A DNA stretch of 64,000 nt from Brienomyrus brachyistius (lineage: Eukaryota; Chordata; Actinopteri; Osteoglossiformes; Mormyridae): assembly GCF_023856365.1 (NCBI RefSeq), contig NC_064548.1, forward strand, positions 7,427,642-7,491,641, written 5' to 3'. Under the pieces are notes generated by a model, which was given only the letters and a program-made list of their open reading frames with translations, did not search any database and had not been told where the DNA came from. Each line of letters starts with the position of its first letter. The stretch's first letter is position 1. The translations under genes and the position numbers were made by a program. This document shows, in pieces, positions 10,463 through 22,189 of this stretch.

Positions 10463-13400
10463 GGCCCGCTGTTGGCACATGCCCATCTTATTTATTCCAT
10501 ATGTATTTGCATAGCTAATCGCCCCCAGTGGGGTTCTGCTACGATTCGGCCAACATCCCATGTTCTCGTTTAACCTCCCCTGTCAGCGTGCGGGCTGTTT
10601 GCCGACGTGTCCCCGTGAATCGCACGTGGGCTACTGCGCACATGGAGGGGGGGGGCGTCACATGCTGTCCTCAGGGGATGCTTCAGCGAGGGGAGGCTGT
10701 CCTTAACGCGCCCCCATTCAGCGGCCCCACTGAGCCCCCGCGCACGGTTTGAATGAGCTGCTGGTCTGCAGACGCGGCCTCACATCTCAGATGGGGGAAA
10801 ATAAACAAATATTGGCAGCGGCCTCTGAAGTTGATGGTGGACAGAACTCTTCCGCCGAGCCGAGCCCCCCACCCTCACGCTCGCCTTTCTCTCGCCCTCT
10901 CTTTCATCGCAGTAATGATCTCGTAAATAAATCGTTAACATGCCATCAGCATCAGAGTGCAATAAATCGGGAGGGTTTCGGGGGGGTGGGGGGCTGGTGA
11001 AAGGGGGAAGCAGGAAACACAGCCTGGGGCCTGGGAGTCACGCGTGTTGAAGGACACAAACAAGAGGGGGGTGCATGGACTGCGCGCCCCCCACCTCCCG
11101 GCAAACCCGCTGCTAGCCAGGCCAAAGTGGGCCGAGCACAGAGTCCGGGCCTGGCTGGCGGAGGTCTCTCACTCTCCGACAGTGCCCAGGACACCACAGG
11201 GCCCCTCCGAGAATCGGGCACAATCCACGCAGGCTCTGCCGTGATGCGCCGAGGGGTCGCGCGGAAACCAAGCGCAGCGCACGTAAGGCGCTATAAAACC
11301 AGCCCAAGCCTTTGAGGGGCACCATAACATTGACTCTAAGGGAGCATAGAATCCCACGCAGCATGTGGGGGCACCATAGAGGGCAGCACAGTGCACGCAG
11401 AGCTCGGCCTGTCACTGTGTTCCGGTGCTGTCCATCCCTCACTGTCGAACTGTCCAGAAGGATGCGTCACTGCCGGCACAAAGAGCCCTCAGTGCAGCGT
11501 CGCCGGCGGGCGCATCGCGCTGCGCCGCTGCCGCATGCTCCACACTCGCAGGAGCTTCCTCACTGCAGCCACGATTCCTGACAAGAAAGAATCAGGCTTC
11601 GGCGGTGATCGCTTCGGGGAGGGGGTGTGCAGTCCCGTCCCCCCCGAGCATGACGAATTCCAGTGGGGACGGACACGCAAACAAATGGCACCCTGGGAAT
11701 GTAAATCAGAGCTGGCATCCTCAGCCCAATCACAGTGTGGGGCCAGGCCTCTCCTTTCCGGGCTTCTAATCAGCCCGTCAGTGAAGAGAAAACAGCTGCT
11801 GCTCCCCCCCCCCTCGAAGGGAGCGGCTCCATGTGAGGCCAGGTGAGCCCCCACCGCCCTGCCATGGCAAAGCACGGGAAGGCCGACTCACAACCCAGTA
11901 ACAGGAAAATAAGTGCCTCATAGGTGCTTATCTGTCAAACTGGTATCAAGCGCGTAGCAGATAACAAGGGCGTAGGCTCAGAGAGATGGGAGAAATGGAG
12001 GATGTCCTTCGCCCTGTGTGGGGGACCTGTACTGACTTGTTTCAGTAAGAAAATATCCAACTGTATAATTTAGCAAAATGTAATAATAAGTGGCCTTGTG
12101 TAAACTCCTCTCCTGAGCTCTGCACAGCAGAAATAAAGGGTCTCGCCAGAAGCACCGCAGCTGTCTGGCTCATTCCCATAGGAGAGCCCTTAGCGGGAGG
12201 ATGGGATCTCGCCTCCCTGAGGTGGATCCCTGCTTTCCTGACAGTGCTGGAGGCTGCCCTTTGCCAATCCCGCATCCTTGCACACCGGCACCTGGTTTTA
12301 CAGTCGCCTCTGGGTCGTCGGCAACAGGAAGCGCCCTGAGACGAGTGGGCTTAACGAAGCAGGGGAACCGGCTTTGGGGGGGGGGGGGGGGGTTGCGAGA
12401 GCATGGGGGTTGAGCCAAAAAAGGGGGGGGGAGAAGAAAATGCAATTAGCTCCTGAGCTGATTCACAAGGGGCACAATGGCGTAGCGTTAGTGCGCGGTG
12501 CGCTATAGCGTGCGGTGCCGTGCGGAGCCGTCACCCGACTGCGGCTCGGTATTCAAGCCCTCGGAGCCGCGGCCCACGGCTGCCAGATGTGCTCATCAGA
12601 TTACAATCCTCCGATAACTTTAAAAAGGCGAGAGAGAATGCTCGCCTGTCTTGCACTGACAGCAACAGAAGAACAGCCGTGTGATCAAACGCAGATGAAA
12701 AGGGACTTCTGAGGGTGACGGGGGGCTTTATTTCTTGTTGCACACCAGCTCTGTTGTGTCCCGTCAAAGCCAGAGGATGGGCCCTGGCGGGGGTGGGGGG
12801 GGGGGGCATTTAAAGACATATTCATATGCATATACCCCGCGGAGTGCAGGCCTGGCCCCACAGTGCCGACTGTAGCCAGGGGAGCGGTCTGCGCTATGCG
12901 CCCGTATGGGTGCGGGGGGCACAAAGGCTGGCATCTTGCAGAAGAATGGCACAAACAAACAAACAGAAAAGTTAATGAAGATGCAATGCTTGTATTTAAA
13001 CTTTTTTTCTTTTTGCCAGCGTGTCCTAAAAAGTGCTTTTGAGAGGAGAGGGGGGGAGCGGGGGGGTGGGGCTGGACAGCTGACGGGTGAGAAAGCAGGG
13101 CTGGCAGAGGCCTGCGAGCCCCGAGCACATCCTGCAGGCCAAAGTTTAGGCCTCTCTGTGAGGGGAATACCAAGCGGGCACTGCAGTGCCGGGGGGACAA
13201 TGTGGAGAGGGGACATCGCGCCGGACGGGCTTTCAAAGGGCCGCTGGAGCCCGGGGCGGGGGGGCGGCAGGGGGGCGGCGGCGAAGAAGACCCAAGAAAG
13301 TGTCCATCTTACTTGCCGTCTGAAGAATACCCCAAAGACTGCAGAGAAAGGCGTTTTGTGTCTGTAATTGTATTAGTGATGTAAATGTATTGCATGCTCG

Positions 13401-13560
13401 CTCTGGTAAAGCCATTGGGGTTTTTAAACTGAATAAACACGTTTTGTGCTGTGCATGGAAAAGGAGATGTCATAGAAGCAGCTGGGCAAGTCAGGAAGAA
13501 TTTGCTGGATGAAGATGGAATAACACACAAGTGTCTCACACCATATTATGACATAAACAG
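10463..13560. other. GC-rich intergenic stretch with G/C runs
   Basis: Long GC-rich interval with many homopolymer G runs, the longest 17 G at 12376-12392. Many overlapping open frames on both strands (e.g. 11391-11846, 12685-13236) are expected from low stop-codon density and show no domain. A small AT-richer island at 10795-10990 with AAATAAATCGTTAACATG may be a separate element. A poorly preserved tRNA-like head is possible at 12470-12570. Confidence 0.5.
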
Positions 13561-14035
13561 AATTGAATTAGTATACCCAGAGCTGGTCCAGTGCAGGTCC
13601 AGAGAGAGTCCTGAGCAGGTCCAGGGGGGGGTCTAAAGCAGGTTCAATGTCGGTCTAGAGCTGGTCCAGTGAGAGTCAAAAGAGAGTCCAGTGCAGGTCC
13701 AACGTGGGTCCAGAAAGGTTCCAGAGAAGATCCTGATCAAGCCCAGTGCAAGTCCACAAACTGTCTCGAGCAGGTTCAATGTGGGTCCACAGTGTCCAGT
13801 GCATTTTCATAGAGGGTCCTGAGCAGGTTCATCATGGGTCCAGAGGAAGTCCAGAGTGACTCCACAGCAGGACCAAAGCAGGTCCAGAGAGGATCCAGAG
13901 CAGATTGAGAGAGATACCAGAACTGGTCCAACATGTGACCAGAGAGAGTCCTTCATGAGTTGAGAGAGGGTCCTGTGCAGGTCCAGCGTGGGTCAAACAT
14001 GGGTCCACAGAGTCCAGATTGAGTCCATATGGGAC
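13561..14035. repeat. diverged GGTCCAG minisatellite
   Basis: About 30 irregular units built on GGTCCAG(A/T)G occur, for example CAGGTCCAGAGAGAGTCC, at mostly 14-17-base spacing. The units are well diverged, so the array is old. Confidence 0.85.
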
Positions 14036-14929
14036 CAGCTTTCATCCTATTTTCTTCTGCTGATTACTTGCACTTCCAGCTAAACAGCAAATTTGAAAAA
14101 TATTAACTGACATGTTACAAAACAAACTTTTCCAAAAAGGTTTCAAGCTCTCGCTTAAGACATAATACAGACAATCCTCGTTGAGTCTGATTGCCTTGAG
14201 TAGTTGTTGCCACGATAACGTGGCTTTTGTTTTGACTATGGCGTTTATTTACTGTGTTTGCCCACAAATGCTGTGTCAGATGGATGGTTCTGTAAATGCC
14301 TGGCATCCTCAGTGCCATACAGGTGGCACGCGGACAGCTCATGGGCTGGGTAGGGCAAGTCCCACACCCTTGATGATTCGGGGCATCCTGCTGCAAACTG
14401 TGGGTGTCCCACCCCCCTACAATCCCAGGAGTCCTGTGTGGGTTTGTGTTAATCAAGTAGCAAAACGGCTCTGAATGCCAACAATCCATATCGAGGTGGT
14501 GCGGAAGGTTAATGTGTCCCTGACAGAGGTGCATCTGGCAAGGAGAGCCTAATCTGTAAGGATGCCTTTGAATCTTATAATTACAAAAAAAAAAGAAAAA
14601 AAAAAAAAACTCGTTATTAATGTTCCCGCACGGCTGAGTGACAGTGATCCAGAGCACAGATCCAGAGTGAGTTTGGGCACCGTGCCGCCTGGTGACAAAC
14701 GCTCCGAGAGCTCTGGGTACTGAGGGGGCTCGCCCTGATCTGGACACGTGTGCCCCCCTCAATTCACGCACCGGTGCCCAGGAGCCGGGTCCCAGACCAA
14801 CCTCGGAATATATTAGCATAGCAAACACTGACACATCCACGGCCCAGATCATCTGCCTGTTCAGACTCTTAATCTGAGTTTTTTTTTCCCTTTTTCTCCA
14901 TTTCACTCGTTCCTCTGCTCGAGGCACCT
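14036..14929. other. intergenic, with a poly-A tract
   Basis: No credible gene. An interrupted A run lies at 14583-14610. The 270-residue minus frame 14115-14927 reads through this tract (it shows a run of Phe) and has no known domain. The tract might be the tail of an old retroposed sequence, but no upstream element was recognised. Confidence 0.5.
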
Positions 14930-15480
14930 CCTTTTTCCATTTTTATTTATCCAATCCTGCAATCATTTAAAAGATAAAAGATCATTTAACCTTCCTCCAC
15001 ACGCGTTTGCCATGGCTGGGGAGCGTCCGTAAGTATCGCCCCCCCCAATGCCGCTTGGTGTGGCTTGTGCCATCGAGATCCGAGAATTACAAGGCTTGCT
15101 TTTAATTATGGTAATTGTTTCCGTGCATTAAAAGCACATTTGCCTGCGATGGGCACAGCCATCCGAGCCAGATAAGCCTTTCATCCTGACACTCATGAAA
15201 AGCTGCACCTTTGGTTGTTGACAATCGCAGCTATTTATGGGCATGTTTACAAGCTGCACGCGAAGTCGACATCATTAATCTTGCCGCCGATGAGCCCATT
15301 TGTCATTTCCGAGCTGCGGGAGTCTCCCTCGGCATTATTACCTCTGGTAGGCGAGAGAGATTGCGAAAAGCCTAACTCTGAGTCTTTCGCTTTAAATATG
15401 AAAGCTGACAAAGGGAACAAAAAATTGTGTGGAGGGGATGAATAGAGAATCTCTCCCTCTGCAGTGATTAGCGAGTTTAT
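14930..15480. promoter_or_regulatory. candidate conserved noncoding element
   Basis: A repeat-free, balanced-composition block contains TTTTAATTATGGTAATTG (TAATTA at 15103-15108), ATCATTAATCTTG and AGCTATTTATGGGC. Such homeodomain-type motif clusters are common in deeply conserved enhancers around developmental genes. The call rests on composition and motifs only. The frames here (15215-15445 plus) resemble no protein. Confidence 0.3.
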
Positions 15481-15518
15481 CGCAGACGGACAAACATTTA
15501 AAGAAAACAAACAAGCGT

Positions 15519-15586
15519 GCGGGCAGAGCAGCGTTGCGGGTAGAGCGACGTTGCGGGCAGAGCGGCATTCTGGGCAGAACGGCGTT
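15519..15586. repeat. 17-bp repeat, 4 copies
   Basis: Four tandem 17-base units of the form GCGGGCAGAGCRGCGTT occur with few mismatches. Confidence 0.9.
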
Positions 15587-15624
15587 CCCGATGGTCGGGG
15601 CATTCATTTCCATAAGAAGCGCTG

Positions 15625-15765
15625 CTCACCAAAAGCCATTTTGCAGCCATTGTCTCAGCTAAGCAGCTGTCATTTGCACACCATAATGCATTCTTCATTC
15701 TACCATGCTAATTTTTTTTCTTTTTCCGAGGGACAATTTTTTTGACAATGGGCACTCCAGCACCC
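15625..15765. promoter_or_regulatory. candidate conserved noncoding element
   Basis: A short block of single-copy sequence containing GCAGCTGTCATTTGCACACC and ATAATGCATTC (E-box CAGCTG and octamer-like motifs) sits just beyond the 17-bp repeat. It could be continuous with the block at 14930-15480. Motif-based guess only. Confidence 0.2.
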
Positions 15766-17429
15766 GACAGAAACCCCTTTATGGCGCATACCCCAGGGAA
15801 CACTGAGCCGTGCCAAGCCAAACAATGGCTTAGCACTCCAGCCACGGCCCGTCTCCGTCGGTAATACGGCATGAAGACTGTGGCCCGCTGCAGCCAATCT
15901 GTGCCCAGCGAGCACCTGGTTCTGGCCCGCCTGGCAATTAATCAAGATATCAATCAATAGTGACGGAGGGGAGGGGCCTCCATGCCGACGCACCGCTCAG
16001 TTCTGTGCTCCAAACCCAAACGGGACTTTCTCAGGCACATCCATGTGATTTTTTTTAACGTGTCTATGTGAGGTGCGACATCGTGGCATAAGCTGCCCCC
16101 GGTTACATACCCATATCCTGATCCTGCTTTATGAAATGCTTCATTTAAGCTTCATGTTTCCACACCATGCAACCCCCCACCCCCCATGGCATTTCTGCAG
16201 CCCTGTGCTTTACTGGCTCATTTCCTCCCCCTGCTTTAACAAGCAACATGGAGTGAAACAGAAAGAGAGAGAGAGAGAGAGAGGTGAGCCATCACCTGGT
16301 TTTCTGAACGAAATTCCAGTTTAATTGTGGCTAAGCTTGAGACCTTAGGGACCCTGGGGGTGATGCCAGGATGCAGTGCTGGTCCGTGTAGGGTACCAAG
16401 GTGCCTCTCGGCCTGCCCGAGCCCTGGCATGCTCGTACCCCGGCCCTCTGCACACCGCGCCGCCTCTGACGTTTGCTGACACCCCGCGGTGTCCCACGGT
16501 AATCTGCTGCCAACCCTGCAGATGGAGCAGGATGTTTCTGAGAGGGGAACTCCAGTGCCACCACTCCTAAGCCTCCGGCACAATCACCAGGAGCCACTGG
16601 GGGCTCCAAACACTGGGGGGGGGGCACGAATACCCCTGCACTCCAAAGCAGCACCACGACCAGGAGGGAGGGTGTAACTTCAGGCTGTGATGGTTCTGCA
16701 GCACCTGCAGGGTTTGAACAAACCCGGCATGCAGCCCCACACCCCTCTGCTCCACCCCCCCATATCTTAAGTCAGGGTGCAGGACATCAGATCCCTGTCA
16801 CATAGTCCCACACTGTCACTTATACACTGTTGGGCTTCCACAAATGCCTGCAGGATCATATTAGCTCGCTTATTGGGTCTGTTTCTCTGTGACGACCCAT
16901 CTGCACTGCTAGGCTCCACAATGGCCACTCCGTCGGGCGTCATTCAGATCAGACGGCCGTACCATAGCAAAGGAAATGTGTAAGCCCTGTTGGCTGATCG
17001 CGACGTAGGACAAGCCACCATCTCAGTACCGAATCAAGGGGCTCCCCCAGACCAATGGGCCACAAACAGTGGGAACAAGGCCGTGTCCTACTAGGCCATC
17101 GGCGTGAGGGCGGGGCCCGGTCTATTTACAATCTCTGGGGTTACATCCAACAACAGGGAAACAGATCAATACCCCCCCCCCCTTTGTTCCAGCAAGCTTT
17201 AAAGGACGACTGATTCATGTAGGCCACTGTATGCCGCTTAAAGGAAACATTAAGATGTTGTGAGATTACACTAAGGCCCCAGGCCCAAGTTAGTCACTCA
17301 TTTGTCTGCCAGAACCAAAGGGCTCAGTGAGACGTGGGGGCCGTGGGGCAGCCAGTTTCTGCAGGGGGCATGAGAGACGGGGTCCCAGCCCCCAACGAAC
17401 ATGGTTCCTATTAACTCACTGCCTCCATT
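15766..17429. other. intergenic, one AG microsatellite
   Basis: No credible gene. An (AG)n tract lies at 16261-16283. Short C/G runs are scattered. Overlapping frames in 16236-16755 are GC artefacts. Confidence 0.5.
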
Positions 17430-17765
17430 TCACCAGCCATTCATGATATAAAGCAACAGTGCTGGCACTATTATATTAGCAAAATTAGCAGTAATGGTTT
17501 CGCGTAGTTATTTGCACATTCATGTCTGACTCGAGAGATGGGTAGTTAAGGTGGAGAATTCCGATTACAGACATGCTGACTACTCACACAAAAAGATCAG
17601 CAGAGTTAAAGGTACCGTGTTAATCCTCAATGCTCTCATTGTTGGCAGTAAATATCTTCGAAGTACGACTGAAAACATCATGGCCCCATATCTGAGTGAA
17701 GCAGCCGTGTCAATCACTAATGTGACACTAAATGAATGTTAGATCATGCTCTGAAATAAACATAC
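17430..17765. promoter_or_regulatory. candidate conserved noncoding element
   Basis: An AT-rich unique block contains ATTAGCAAAATTAGCAGTAA and several ATTA cores. The local composition differs sharply from the GC-rich flank. Motif-based only. Confidence 0.25.
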
Positions 17766-18449
17766 AAACTCAGTGAATCTCATTGCCCGTCTTTCTTTGT
17801 AAAGAGTGCCCTATTTACAACAAACTGTGCATTCTTTGTTGTGGACCTCCGTGATGATAGACATTTTAAGAAAGAATGGCTAATTGGATCTGAATGGTTT
17901 CCATGGCGCACCCAACGTATTTCAAAAGACCCCCTTTTTTTCAAACCTTGGGAAACAAAATAATGATAGATTCAAATACGACAGTCTACAGGACCTTTTA
18001 TAAGTGCGTAACAATGTCATAAATAGGCTTCAGCTGAACTCTCTCTTTATCGCAATGCCCCAATATTTTATTTGCTCTGGGTAGAAGACAGATATATTGT
18101 ATGGCGGCACAAGCGTTTGTGACGAGGCGTTTCAAAAGCCTTCATTAATTAGACATCATTGTCTAGCGGGGCCGTCCGTTGAGGGTTTAGCCGCACGCGG
18201 TAGCTGGGGCTGGCAGATGAGTTCATTCAGCATGGAAGCATTTTGAAAAGCACTATCTGTCCATCACGGGGAGGATCGCAGAAGCAGCCGCAGTTACAAT
18301 ACTGCAGTGGGTCTGGAGGGACTCGCTTTGTCTCTGCGAGGCGTGTCTGTGAAGAAATGTCAGGGACAGGGGAGCAGAACGTAGGATGAGTAAAGGTGGC
18401 TTTATTTGACACGGAGAAGAAAACAAGTCCTGTCAGGCCTGCCGGAGAA
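17766..18449. other. intergenic, nothing recognised
   Basis: AT-rich single-copy looking sequence without a gene. It may be part of a broader regulatory block from 17.4 to 18.9 kb. Confidence 0.4.
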
Positions 18450-18860
18450 CTAAATCACAGGTGCAGCCATAACCGGCACAAATGATTACTTGTAGGTACA
18501 AATAATAATTAAAGCTCATTGTGTGAATGTAGAATAATGCTGGATATTCTGAGAAACCCACACTATAATTAACTCAGAAATTACACAGAAGGACTTCATT
18601 ACCTTTTTCTTTGCCCAGCGTCCTTTGAAATGTTTACATTTCTAGCCAATCAGTCAACATAATTAGCAATTATGCATTTAGTCTAAGCTGGTCTGATTGG
18701 GAGAATCTGAAGGCCGGTATTGCATGTCAGCGCTGCCTGTACTTAGCGCTACGCCACATTAGCATGCGCTTTATTTATGCTGGGAAACGCGCTCAGATAT
18801 GTTTTATCATAGTGCGGATACTGATAAGCTTCCTACTTTACAGGTTTTATCTCATCTCAG
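18450..18860. promoter_or_regulatory. candidate conserved noncoding element
   Basis: A repeat-free AT-rich block is dense in homeodomain-type cores: AATAATTAAAGC, CTATAATTAACTC, CATAATTAGCAATTATGCAT. It also carries AGCCAATCAGTCAA, a CCAAT-like motif. It is among the strongest candidates here for a distal enhancer, but no cross-species comparison was possible. Confidence 0.35.
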
Positions 18861-19559
18861 GATTACAGAACAGTGTATGAAGGTTAAAGCTGAAGCCTCA
18901 AAAAGTCCCCCCCCCCCAGAGAGGGCTGTGAACGGGGGCTACATTTGACACTGTAGGCTGCCAGCTGAACTGGCCCCCTAGTGTTCCTCAGACTCAATGC
19001 CTCCAGTGAAGGAGACACTTTGTCACCCATGGGGCAGTGCCCTCTGAAGTGTGCGAACACCAAGGGCAAGATGTGCATCTTAAAGTAATTACATCGCCTG
19101 ATGTTCCTTTTCCTTTCAGTCACACCCAGATGATTCCAGCCATCCACACCAACAAGCATAGTGTCTTTCCCAACCTTCGAAGATCCCTGGGTGGTTGTCA
19201 GATCCCCCCCTCCCAAAAAAAAACACCCTCATGTCCTGAGCTTTGTGGGCAAGCTCCCATTCATGTGCCCCGGGGTTCACATACCGGGCGAACACCTGAG
19301 CAGAGCTGACAGCGCCCTCATTTTGGTCACACTCAGGTGATTCCCAAATAATTCCCCTTTACAGCATAAAGAAGAAAAGAGCCTTGATCCTCCTGCTGTG
19401 GGTTCGTACAAACAGATGGGATCACACAGCTTACACACTCTGAAGAGGCCGCTTTTGTTCCCACATTTCAATTTTATTGCTGACTACTGACTTTGAGCGA
19501 AACTTGGATGACAAAGGAAAGCATTTAATCTTTGAATCATATTGAATAAAATGTACTAG
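18861..19559. other. intergenic, nothing recognised
   Basis: No credible gene. Short frames only. An AATAAA at about 19544 directly before the tandem array is not linked to any gene. Confidence 0.5.
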
Positions 19560-19975
19560 AACAGGGGTACCGCACAAAGCTACCACACATGCCTACCACA
19601 CAAAGTTACTGCACAGGGCTATAACACAAAGCTACCACACAGGGCTACTGTACAAAGCTACTGCACAAAGCTACCACACAGGACTATCGCATAAAGCTAC
19701 TGCACAAAGCTACCACACTGGACTACCGCATAAAGCTACTGCACAAAGTTACCACACAGGACTACCGTATAAAGCTACTGCACAAAGGTACCACACAGGA
19801 CTACTGCATAAAGCTACTGCACAAAGCTACCACACAGAACTACCGCACAAAGCTACCACATGTAGCTACTGCAGAAACCTACCACACAGAGCTACCATGC
19901 AGGGCTACCGCACAAAGCTACCACACAGAGCTACTGCACAGGGCTACCACACAAAGTCACTGTACAAAAATACTA
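19560..19975. repeat. 12-14-bp minisatellite with 39-bp super-unit
   Basis: Basic units are GCTACTGCACAAA (13), GCTACCACACAGGA (14) and CTACCGCATAAA (12). In the central part (19640-19850) they alternate in that three-unit order, giving a super-unit of about 39 bases. The flanks are irregular. Confidence 0.9.
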
Positions 19976-20299
19976 CAAGTTGCAAACATATGGCACAACC
20001 ACATGTGACTAAGACAGGAGTGTGTCTCACCAGCATTGCACAGCATTGCTACTCATTCACTGCATGATGGACAGAGGGCCACAAACCACATGCTGCCTTT
20101 GTTGCCCGTACAAACCAAATTTTGCCCTGGAAGCTCTGGGCTCTTTCACTGCATACTGCACAATGCCTTGGGACTGCCCAGTGAGCCTCTCTGGACCTGT
20201 CCTCACATGGGGACCTGGGAACAGGGTTAGGATACCCCACAGGGTGGGCTTCCATGGGGGTGTCCGCTAGCCCTCGCCATCATCCCTCATGCCAGCCTG

Positions 20300-20960
20300 C
20301 CTTCTCAGGCTTTGTTACAAATTCCCTTTCATATCGAGTTCTGTCTTCCCATGTGTCATCGCAAACGGCAACATAGCCGGCCAACAGTCTGTGAATTACG
20401 AGCAAACTGTAATTACCAGCTTTGCCTTAAACAGCTTCGCCTGATGAAACGGTTCCTGTGCCAATTATTTCAGCTTCAGACAGGCAGGTCGAAATCAAAA
20501 AGCATTCCCCTTTTGAAATCTGAGAAACAGACTGTCATCTTCAATATGGCTTCTCGGATGAGCGACTGCACTGTGTGTAGTCAGATCTCTGATTGTGTCG
20601 GCTTTGTTGGGGGGGTACCTCTCCGCTCGAGTCTGTTTACTCTGGGTAAGGGTGCTCTGATCTTGTTGAGCAAAGCAACAATCGCCACATTGTTCTTTTA
20701 TAACACAGAAAGCAGACAGGGAAGAGTAACGCAAGAAAGGAACTCATCCCTTCAAGTCAGACGGGACGACGTAAACAACAGCAGCTCTTCCTTTGATGCC
20801 CCTGTCTTGTTTTAGAATCCCAACATTCATGGCTGTGGGATTAGTTCTAATTTGACGGCGTGCATGCGGCTGCCTGTAATTAAATTCCGTCCTGTGTCTC
20901 TTTGTGTTTCCGTTTTAGATCTTTGCTGATATCTTTATCTGGCGTTGGTGGGAAGTGTCA
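20300..20960. promoter_or_regulatory. candidate conserved noncoding element
   Basis: A unique block contains GTGAATTACGAGCAAACTGT followed by AATTACCAGC, CAATTATTTCAGC, and further on CCTGTAATTAAATTCC and GATATCTTTATC. It is flanked by simple arrays but is itself repeat-free. The frame 20312-20815 plus (167 residues) crosses it but shows no domain and no splice signals. Confidence 0.3.
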
Positions 20961-21039
20961 GCAACGCGTCCACTCACAGTGAAGATGATATAGTGTCAGG
21001 AGCACCAAGCACCAGGAATGACGTAGCGGTGGGATGACA

Positions 21040-21360
21040 TAGCAATGTAAGGGTCACGGAGATGGGAGCGACGCAGCAATGGCAATGACCCAGCAACTGG
21101 AGCAGCACAGCAGTGGGAGCAACACAGCAACTGGAGCATCACAGTAGCGGGAATGACACAGCGGCAAGAATGACACAGTGGCAGAAACATCAAGGTATTG
21201 GAAACGACATGCTGCACTTCAGGGGATTTACAAAAACAGTGTTGGGAATGACACAGTGGCGAAAGTGTCACAGTGCAGGGAACAACACAGCAGCAGGAAC
21301 TTCATGGCTATGGAAATGACACAGCATCAGAAATGTCAAAATGTTGGAAAAGACACACTT
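21040..21360. repeat. 15-17-bp ACAC/CAGCA-type minisatellite
   Basis: Irregular units such as GGAGCAACACAGCAACT, GGAATGACACAGCGGCA and GAATGACACAGTGGC occur. Diverged copies extend to the ATGACACAGCATCAG unit near 21320. Confidence 0.85.
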
Positions 21361-21409
21361 TGGCCTGAACCAGCGGGCCTGGACTGGCTACCAGTCAATG
21401 GCAATTATA

Positions 21410-21560
21410 TGGCGTGCCAGAACTTACTGGATTCTCAAACTTACTTGATCCCTGAACATACTGGTTTCCAGAGATTGTGGGATCCACGAAATTACTGGAT
21501 CCCCAAATTTACTTGTGTCCAGAGCTCGCTGGATCCCCAAGCTTACTCTCTCAACTAAGG
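21410..21560. repeat. about 21-bp minisatellite, 6-7 copies
   Basis: Units built on ACTGGATCCCCAAATTTACT and its variants (ACTGGATTCTCAAACTTACT, GCTGGATCCCCAAGCTTACT) alternate with TTTCCAGAG-type variants. The units carry repeated GGATCC sites. Confidence 0.8.
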
Positions 21561-22189
21561 CTATTAAACAGGTGGTCCACGCAGTTTGGCAGCTTTCGGA
21601 TGCTGTCATTCTTTGGATCCTGTCACTCTTTCAGTGCAGCACCCACCCCCCTGTGCTATCAACCCTCTGCACGCTGCCCTTGCGGATCAGATGGCCCCAC
21701 ACATGAAACAGGCACCCCTCCACACATGCTGTTAAGTGCTGCAATACAAACAGCAAAAATATTGCGCATCTGTAGCCCAAACAAGGCAAGCGGTAATGAA
21801 AACAGAGAGAGCCGCAGACCATGGGAATGACGCTGCACTTCCTGCCAGGCTGCCCTTCCTGCCAGGCTGCCCTTCCAAGTAACATCCCCAGTAACGTCAA
21901 GGATAGCGGCAGATAGTGACATAATGGTAACTAGACTCCAGAAGACATAATAACAGCATAAAATGCGTCAAGGCAAAAAATGCTTGCTATGAGAACTGCG
22001 TCACATGGTAGGGCCTCACCAAAGCTTGGATCCCCCCACCCTACATGAGCGGGAATGAGCTGCGTACATGACGAGCAGTCAGCAGACTCTCTTACTGCCA
22101 GGAAAACACCTTGAATCCCGCTTCATGCTTCCCATAAACATGTGTGACTGGGCCAGGCCTTAACCTCACGGCTCCCATAATACAGCTAC
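21561..22189. other. intergenic, nothing recognised
   Basis: No credible gene. A doubled TGCCAGGCTGCCCTTCC motif lies at about 21840-21875. Confidence 0.5.

Noticed and set aside
12470..12570. tRNA-like SINE head
   Set aside because: It has an ATGGCGTAGCGTTAG string and a weak GGTATTCAAGCCC, but the spacing and body do not match the other SINE copies in the window.
12685..13236. 183-residue minus-strand frame
   Set aside because: Proline- and serine-rich translation of GC-rich DNA with overlapping open frames on both strands. Low stop density explains it.
14115..14927. 270-residue minus-strand frame
   Set aside because: No domain. It contains a Phe run from the poly-A tract and lacks splice or start context.
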